NCBI RefSeq assembly: GCF_009708005.2
Contig: NZ_CP052757.1
Coordinates: 1,240,001-1,304,000, forward strand
Direction of reading: 5' to 3'
Length of the DNA stretch: 64,000 bases
Source of the DNA: Cellulosimicrobium protaetiae
GTDB lineage: Bacteria; Actinomycetota; Actinomycetes; Actinomycetales; Cellulomonadaceae
Part shown: in pieces, positions 59,281 through 64,000 of the stretch
How the letters are laid out: each line of letters opens with the position of its first letter
Numbering within the stretch: the first letter of the stretch is position 1
Program-made: the position numbers and the translations under genes
Notes under the pieces: generated by a model
Databases searched by the model: none
The model's input: the letters and a program-made list of their open reading frames with translations, nothing else
What the model was told of the DNA's origin: nothing

Positions 59281-59955
59281 TCAGCTCTTGCGCGTCCGGC
59301 GGGTCAGCAGGACGATCGCGGCGCCGACGGCGGCGAGGCCGGCGGCGACGGCGGCGTACAGGCCCACCGTGGCCCCGGTCTCGGCGAGGCTCGTGCCCTG
59401 CGTCCCCGCGTCGACCGGGTTCGAGACCTGGGTGACCGTCGGCGGGGTGGTGGTCTTCCCGGGCGGGTTCGTCGCGCAGTTCGGCGACGACGGCGGGTAG
59501 TCGACCGTCACGACGGTCTCCGGGTTCACCTGGAACAGGACCTGCACGGACGGGCGGACCCAGTCGAACTCGTCGCCCTCGACCCACTCGCCGTCCACGA
59601 GGCTCCAGCCCGGCCAGTCGGCACCGCGGCCGTCCGGGCCGACGACCGCGCCGGGCCACAGCACGCGGCCCGAGAGCGGCATGCCCGACTGGACGATGTC
59701 GTCGCCGTCCGGGTTGATCCACGTGATCGTCGCCGTGTCGTTGTCCGTGCCGGTGACGTCGACCGCGTACTCCAGGTAGGGGACGTCGCCGTCGCAGACC
59801 GGCGTCAGCACGGTCAGGTCGATGGTCGGCTCGGGGACGTACGTGTCGCCGTCGGCCGCGACCGCGGCGGGAGCGGCGAGCAGCGCGGCGGCGGCCGCGG
59901 TGGTGGTGACGGCCAGCGCGCGTGCGGCGAGGCGGCGTCCTCCCGACGTGATCAT
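59281..59955 (-). CDS. LAETG-anchored surface protein (class E sortase substrate)
   Basis: A 224-residue exported protein. A signal peptide (about 1-33, ending AVAA) is followed by a beta-rich extracellular domain (DLTVLTPVCDGDVPYLEYAV) with Cys pairs, then a Thr/Pro-rich stalk, the sorting motif LAETG near residue 188, a TM helix and the basic tail RRTRKS. LAxTG motifs are recognised by class E sortases of high-GC actinobacteria, which attach the protein covalently to the wall. No sortase gene is in the window. ATG at 59955 starts the signal peptide; upstream extensions lack secretion features. Confidence 0.85.
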   Translation of the reverse strand: MITSGGRRLAARALAVTTTAAAAALLAAPAAVAADGDTYVPEPTIDLTVLTPVCDGDVPYLEYAVDVTGTDNDTATITWINPDGDDIVQSGMPLSGRVLWPGAVVGPDGRGADWPGWSLVDGEWVEGDEFDWVRPSVQVLFQVNPETVVTVDYPPSSPNCATNPPGKTTTPPTVTQVSNPVDAGTQGTSLAETGATVGLYAAVAAGLAAVGAAIVLLTRRTRKS

Positions 59956-60154
59956 GGTGGTTACCGTCCCGGGTGCTGGAGAGGTGCGTGCGAGAAGAGG
60001 GAGCCGCGTCCGCGGCTCGTGATACAGGCGCGAGCGGCGCTGGCCGCGACGTCGAACGATGGCGCCCACACTAGCGAGGTTCGACCCCGAGTTGGACGGT
60101 CGTCCGGGTGAAAACCGCCCCGACGCCGGATCGTGACCTGGTCGTGACGAGAGA

Positions 60155-62005
60155 TCACCCGCAGGAGGTGACGTCGACGGTGCGCAGGCCGGGCTGCGTC
60201 GTCGTCGGGGTGGTCCACACGTCGATCGTGCCGGGCGTCGTCCCGGCGACCGGCGGGACGTCGGGACCCGCCGGCGCGGACGTGGTGAACGTGAGCGCGG
60301 CGGTGGCGCCCGGGCCGAGGTCGACCAGCGCGGACAGGGCCTCGCGTCCCCCGACCGTGCCGGGCTGCGCGGCGAGCGGCGCCCCGTCCAGCCGGACGTC
60401 CGTCACCTGCCCGCCGCGCGGCGGGTAGAGCACGACGAACGTGCGCACGACACCGGGCTCGACCCCGGAGACCCCGCCGCCCGTGACGTACCACGGCAGG
60501 CTCGTCGCGGCGTCGGCCGGGGCCGACGACGAGAGGTCGACCGCGAACGTGTCGGACCGGCCGCGGTCGGTGCAGACGCTCTCCTGCAGCCGGACGTCGC
60601 TGCCGAGGTAGTAGCCCATCTTGCCGCCGGTGCCGTCGTTGAAGAACACGCCCACCGTGCCGGCGGCACGGTCCGCGGTGTCGATGTCGCCCGCCACGAC
60701 GGTCCCGGCCAGGTCCGCCTGCTCCTCGGCGTGGGCCGACCACAGCAGGACCCGGTGCTCGTCCGCGCCACGGACCAGGGCGTCCCGGGCGACGCCGGGA
60801 TCCGCCTCGCCGCCGAGGAACGCGCCGAGGACGCGTGCCGCGACGGCGGCGAAGAACGCGTCCGTCTCGGGGCCGGGCTCCAGCGCGGCGTACGCGTCCG
60901 CGAGGAGGACCTGGACGACGTTCCCCGCGTCGATCGTCAGGGGCTCCCCGCCGAGGTCGACGTCGAGCGGGCCGGTCGCCTCGAGGAGGTAGGACAGCGC
61001 CACCGGGTCGGTGGCCACGACGCCGTCCAGCGTCTCGCCCTGCGCCTGCTCCCACATGGTGGCCGTCAGCTCGGCCGTCGTCGGGTAGTCGGGCGTGAGC
61101 GGGGTGTCCTGCACGTACCGGCCCACCCGGTCGGTGAAGAGCTGCTCGACGCCGGGGTCGAGCGGGAGCACGGGCTCCGCGAACGGCGGGACGTCGCTCG
61201 TCGAGGCCTGGCGTTCCAGGGTGACCTTGCCGCCGTCGGCGGTGAGCACGGCCAGCGCGCCCGGGATCCCTCCGCCCGCGCGGAGCTCCGCGTTGTTGAG
61301 CGCGACGAGGAGGTAGCGGCGCGGTCCGTCCGCGCCGAGCATCGCGGGTCCCAGCGTGGTGAGCCGGTCGGCGGTCCGCACGACGGGGCGCAGCGTGTCG
61401 GTGCGTTCGAGGAGCTGACCCCACGGCTCGGCGAGCTCGGCGTGCAGCGCGGTGGGATCCACCGTCGCGAGCCGGGTGTCGATGGCGTCGAACGCGCGTC
61501 CCGCGTCCGCCATGGCCGGTGCCGCCTCCTGGAGCGGCGCGAGGTCGACGCCGTCGCCGGTCAGCCGGACGGCGTCGCCCTCGACCGCGGCGAGGGCCTG
61601 GGTGAGAGCGGGCAGGACGTCGGTGGCGAGGTCGTCGACGGTCGCCGCCGCCGCGGAGAACGCGCGCACGTCCTGGCCGTAGACCGGCAGGTGCGCGGCG
61701 AGCGCCCACAGGGGCCCGTCGGTGCTCTGCCGTGCCGTCGCCGTGAGCGGCTGGACGTCAGCGAGCACGGCGTCCGCCGTCTCGACGTCGCCCGCGCGCA
61801 GCGCGTCCTCGGCCGCGGGGACCTCGTCCATGGCCGTCATGAGCGCGTCGCGCGCCGCGAACGCGTCGCGCGCGAGGAGTCCCGCCGCGACGACGAGCAG
61901 CGCGACGAGGAGGAGCAGCCCCCAGCCGACCCACCGGAGCCCGCTGCGTCGCCGGGAGCGGGGGTGGCGCGGGGGCCGGGTCGTGGCCGGCTCCGTCGTC
62001 GTCAT
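60155..62005 (-). CDS. DUF4012 family membrane-anchored protein
   Basis: A 616-residue protein with a basic N-terminus, one TM helix (about 27-48, WGLLLLVALLVVAAGLLARD) and an extracytoplasmic region. DUF4012 features follow: RYLLVALNNAELRAGGGIPG near residue 230, DGVVATDPVALSYLLEATGP near 330 and the C-terminal VLYPPRGGQVTDV beta-domain. The family is widespread in actinobacterial envelopes, often near polysaccharide genes, and resembles LytR-type wall-associated proteins only loosely. Function unknown. ATG at 62005 was chosen because it starts the basic pre-anchor segment. Confidence 0.85.
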   Translation of the reverse strand: MTTTEPATTRPPRHPRSRRRSGLRWVGWGLLLLVALLVVAAGLLARDAFAARDALMTAMDEVPAAEDALRAGDVETADAVLADVQPLTATARQSTDGPLWALAAHLPVYGQDVRAFSAAAATVDDLATDVLPALTQALAAVEGDAVRLTGDGVDLAPLQEAAPAMADAGRAFDAIDTRLATVDPTALHAELAEPWGQLLERTDTLRPVVRTADRLTTLGPAMLGADGPRRYLLVALNNAELRAGGGIPGALAVLTADGGKVTLERQASTSDVPPFAEPVLPLDPGVEQLFTDRVGRYVQDTPLTPDYPTTAELTATMWEQAQGETLDGVVATDPVALSYLLEATGPLDVDLGGEPLTIDAGNVVQVLLADAYAALEPGPETDAFFAAVAARVLGAFLGGEADPGVARDALVRGADEHRVLLWSAHAEEQADLAGTVVAGDIDTADRAAGTVGVFFNDGTGGKMGYYLGSDVRLQESVCTDRGRSDTFAVDLSSSAPADAATSLPWYVTGGGVSGVEPGVVRTFVVLYPPRGGQVTDVRLDGAPLAAQPGTVGGREALSALVDLGPGATAALTFTTSAPAGPDVPPVAGTTPGTIDVWTTPTTTQPGLRTVDVTSCG

Positions 62006-62179
62006 GGGGCTCAGCGTAGGTGCTGGACGATGGCAGGATCGTCGGGGTCGAGGGTGAGGTCCGGGTGAACGTGCCCGGGGCCGCGCCGTCGTCGCCGTCG
62101 TCGCCGGGGTGCCGTGCAAGGATGCGCCGCCCCGCGACACAGAGCGGATGACAGCCCTGCCCGCAGCCGAGGAGCCGCC

Positions 62180-62827
62180 GTGACGACCGACGCGTCGCCC
62201 GACGAGAAGTCCGACGAGAGCGCCGACGACGGACCCGTCCGGCCCGCCGCCACCGGGGTGCCGGACGCGCTGACCCCGCGCCCTGCTCCCGGGACGGCCG
62301 TGCCCCGGCACGACGAGGAGTGGTTCGCGGGCGTGTTCACCGCCCACGCGTCCGCGCTCTACCGATACTTCCGCCGTCGGCTGCCGGGCGCCGCGGGGGG
62401 AGCGGGGCCCGACGCCGACGACCTCGCCGCGGAGGTCCTCGCGACGGCCTGGCGGCGGCGCGACGACGTGCCCGACGGCGCCGAGCTCCCGTGGCTGTAC
62501 CGCACGGCGGGGTTCGTGCTCGCCAACCACCGGCGCAAGGCTCGCGCGATCCCCGTCGCGGACGTGCCGGAGCGCGGCGACGAGGGCGCCGACGTCGAGC
62601 ACGTCGTGGTGCAGGACGACGAGGTGCGGCGGGCGCTCGCCGCGCTGTCCGACCGCGACCGCCGCATCCTGCTCCTGCACGCGTGGGAGGGGCTGGGCGG
62701 CGAGGACCTGGCCGCCGTCCTCGGGACGTCGCGCGGGGGAGCCGACGCCGCGCTCTCCCGGGCGCGGGCCCGGCTGCGCACCGCGTGGGCGGAGCAGGCC
62801 GCGCTCGCGCAAGAGCCGGGCGCCTGA
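62180..62827 (+). CDS. ECF-type RNA polymerase sigma factor
   Basis: A 215-residue sigma factor. Region 2 is at about 55-110 (TAHASALYRYFRRRLPG, DADDLAAEVLATAWRRRDDV) and region 4 at about 150-205 (LSDRDRRILLLHAWEGLGGE, LAAVLGTSRGGADAALSRAR). The first 45 residues are an acidic, disordered extension. GTG at 62180 follows GAGGAG at 62169-62174. The next gene encodes a single-pass membrane protein that may act as its anti-sigma factor. The promoter specificity is unknown. Confidence 0.9.
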   Translation: MTTDASPDEKSDESADDGPVRPAATGVPDALTPRPAPGTAVPRHDEEWFAGVFTAHASALYRYFRRRLPGAAGGAGPDADDLAAEVLATAWRRRDDVPDGAELPWLYRTAGFVLANHRRKARAIPVADVPERGDEGADVEHVVVQDDEVRRALAALSDRDRRILLLHAWEGLGGEDLAAVLGTSRGGADAALSRARARLRTAWAEQAALAQEPGA

Positions 62828-62896
62828 GCACACATCAGGGGTAGACCCGACCGGCCGCGACCCGCGGCCCGGCCCCCGCGCCACCTGGAGGGCGTC

Positions 62897-64000
62897 ATGA
62901 CCACCCGCACCCCTGACGAGCCGTCCGGCCCCGCCGTCGAGCCGGACGACGCGGCCCTCGACCGCGTGCGCGCCGCCGACCCCGCGGCGGACGCCACCCC
63001 GGACGTCGCGGCGCTGGAGGCCGCCGTCCGCGCCCGCGTCCCCGACGCCTTCGCCGGTGCGTCGGCGACGACCGGCCCGCCCGACGGCTCCCCGCTCGCC
63101 GAGCAGGACGGCGCCCCGGTCTCGGGGCCGGGCGGCCCGGCGGCGGCCCTCGTCGACGAGCTCGCGGAGCGCCGGGCCCGACGCCTGCGCCGACGTACCC
63201 CGCTCCAGGTCGCCGCGGCCGTCGCCGGGGTGCTCGTCGTCGGTGCGGGCGGGTACGCGCTCGGTGCCGGGGCGGTCGGCGCGTCGCCCGCGGGGGACTC
63301 GGCCGTGGAGTCGACGGCGCTCGCGCCGATCCAGCTCGGCGGTGCCGGCGAGGCCGGGCAGGAGTCGGGGTTCGCCTCCGACGGCGCCACGACGGGGCAG
63401 CCGCTCGAGGCCGGTGCGCGTGCCTCGGCGGACATGGCGTACCCCGGGTTCTGGGGCGGGCGCACGGTGTTCCACCAGGAGGGGCTCTCGACGCAGGGTG
63501 CGAGCGCGGACGCGTGGTCGTACGACGCCGCGGGCGTCTTCTCCCCGGAGACCGCGCTGCGCGTCGCGGAGGTCCTCGGCGTCCCGGGCGAGGTCCGCGA
63601 GGAGTACGGCTCGCTCGTCGTGGGGTCGACCGACTGGACGGGGCCGACCGTCTCGCTCCAGCCGGACGGCCTCGCGAGCGTGAGCTTCAACGACCCGACG
63701 AAGGACCCGTGGGGCTGCGTCGTCGTGACGCCGATGCCCGCGGACGGCGCAGGGTCGGACGGGTCGTCGACCGAGCCTGGCGGGTGCGAGGAGTCCGATC
63801 ACGGCGCCCCGCCGAGCGGCGCGGACGCGGTGGAGCGCCTGCGCGACCTGCTCGGCTCGCTGGGGCTGGACGCGGCGGGGTACGAGGTCGTCGCGGAGGA
63901 GCAGGTCGCGGACCAGGAGGCGCCGCGTGCGACGACGGTCACCGCGTACGAGGTCGTCGACGGGCAGCGCACCGGGACGCAGTGGAGCGCGACGTACTCC
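62897..64000 (+). CDS. Membrane-anchored protein paired with ECF sigma factor (partial, runs off the window)
   Basis: ATG at 62897 follows CTGGAGG and the frame stays open for 368 codons to the end of the window. An acidic N-terminal cytoplasmic part (about 1-98) contains DELAERRARRLRRRTP before a TM helix (LQVAAAVAGVLVVGAGGYALG, about 102-122). The extracytoplasmic part has repeated beta motifs, AYPGFWGGRTVFHQEGLS among them. Its place 69 bp after an ECF sigma gene and its topology suggest an anti-sigma or signal-sensing partner. No zinc anti-sigma motif is seen. The C-terminus is outside the window. Confidence 0.75.
   Translation, partial: MTTRTPDEPSGPAVEPDDAALDRVRAADPAADATPDVAALEAAVRARVPDAFAGASATTGPPDGSPLAEQDGAPVSGPGGPAAALVDELAERRARRLRRRTPLQVAAAVAGVLVVGAGGYALGAGAVGASPAGDSAVESTALAPIQLGGAGEAGQESGFASDGATTGQPLEAGARASADMAYPGFWGGRTVFHQEGLSTQGASADAWSYDAAGVFSPETALRVAEVLGVPGEVREEYGSLVVGSTDWTGPTVSLQPDGLASVSFNDPTKDPWGCVVVTPMPADGAGSDGSSTEPGGCEESDHGAPPSGADAVERLRDLLGSLGLDAAGYEVVAEEQVADQEAPRATTVTAYEVVDGQRTGTQWSATYS

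Noticed and set aside
62006-63802. Long antisense open frame continuing upstream of the DUF4012 gene
   Set aside because: It overlaps the ECF sigma gene and its partner, has the composition of a shadow frame, and lacks homology before the basic pre-anchor ATG at 62005.

Overview
This is a 64 kb stretch of an actinobacterial chromosome. It has very high GC, GTG starts and G/C-ending codons are common, and most transcription units end in strong hairpins without a clear U tract. Two secreted GH18 chitinases with CBM5/12 modules on Pro-Thr-Asp/Glu linkers, class-E-sortase-type LAETG sorting and a GlnR regulator suggest the Cellulomonas/Cellulosimicrobium (Promicromonosporaceae) group. That assignment is an inference from gene content. 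No insertion sequence, prophage, CRISPR array or rRNA operon was seen. One tRNA gene, tRNA-Pro(CGG), is present.

Layout. 1-3 kb: two ABC-2 exporters. 3-7.5 kb: LysR regulator divergent from a DHFR-like reductase, a class I glutamine amidotransferase, a TauE/SafE exporter and an Rrf2 regulator. 7.5-10.4 kb: an RsbQ/RsbP-like energy-stress pair and a Nudix hydrolase. 10.5-11.9 kb: DAHP synthase behind a Trp/Tyr/Phe-rich leader peptide and an attenuator-type hairpin. 11.9-16.4 kb: sigK-rskA, a fasciclin lipoprotein and dipZ. Three promoters here share 17 identical bases at fixed spacing and match the mycobacterial SigK consensus. 16.4-20.6 kb: a secreted DUF4232-type protein, a DUF2625 protein, and an ECF41 (SigJ-like) sigma factor with its NmrA-like oxidoreductase behind a recognisable ECF41 promoter. 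20.7-25.3 kb: methylcitrate-cycle operon (GntR, PrpD, PrpB, PrpC).

25.4-29.9 kb: a 1,489-residue secreted repeat protein ending in a single CWB2 cell-wall-binding repeat. 30-40 kb: FAD reductase, DUF4239 membrane protein, tRNA-Pro, class A PBP with metallophosphoesterase, DUF4177 and RidA proteins, Crp-family regulator, endonuclease III, an alpha/beta hydrolase lacking the usual nucleophile, and GlnR. 40-50 kb: thioredoxin-like/DUF4395/DsrE genes, nitrobindin-like protein, YgfZ, FUSC-type exporter, VapBC-like pair, DUF2516, asparaginase, Dtd and CorA with a small membrane protein. 50-58.3 kb: a large LuxR-type ATPase regulator followed by the two chitinases. 58.5-64 kb: lipoprotein, LAETG surface protein, DUF4012 protein, and an ECF sigma factor with a membrane-anchored partner that runs off the window.

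The most notable features are regulatory. The SigK-RskA / fasciclin / DipZ group, which is split between loci in Mycobacterium tuberculosis, is contiguous here and each of three transcription units has its own copy of the promoter. An aromatic-amino-acid leader peptide precedes DAHP synthase. No wholly new multi-gene system could be demonstrated from sequence alone.
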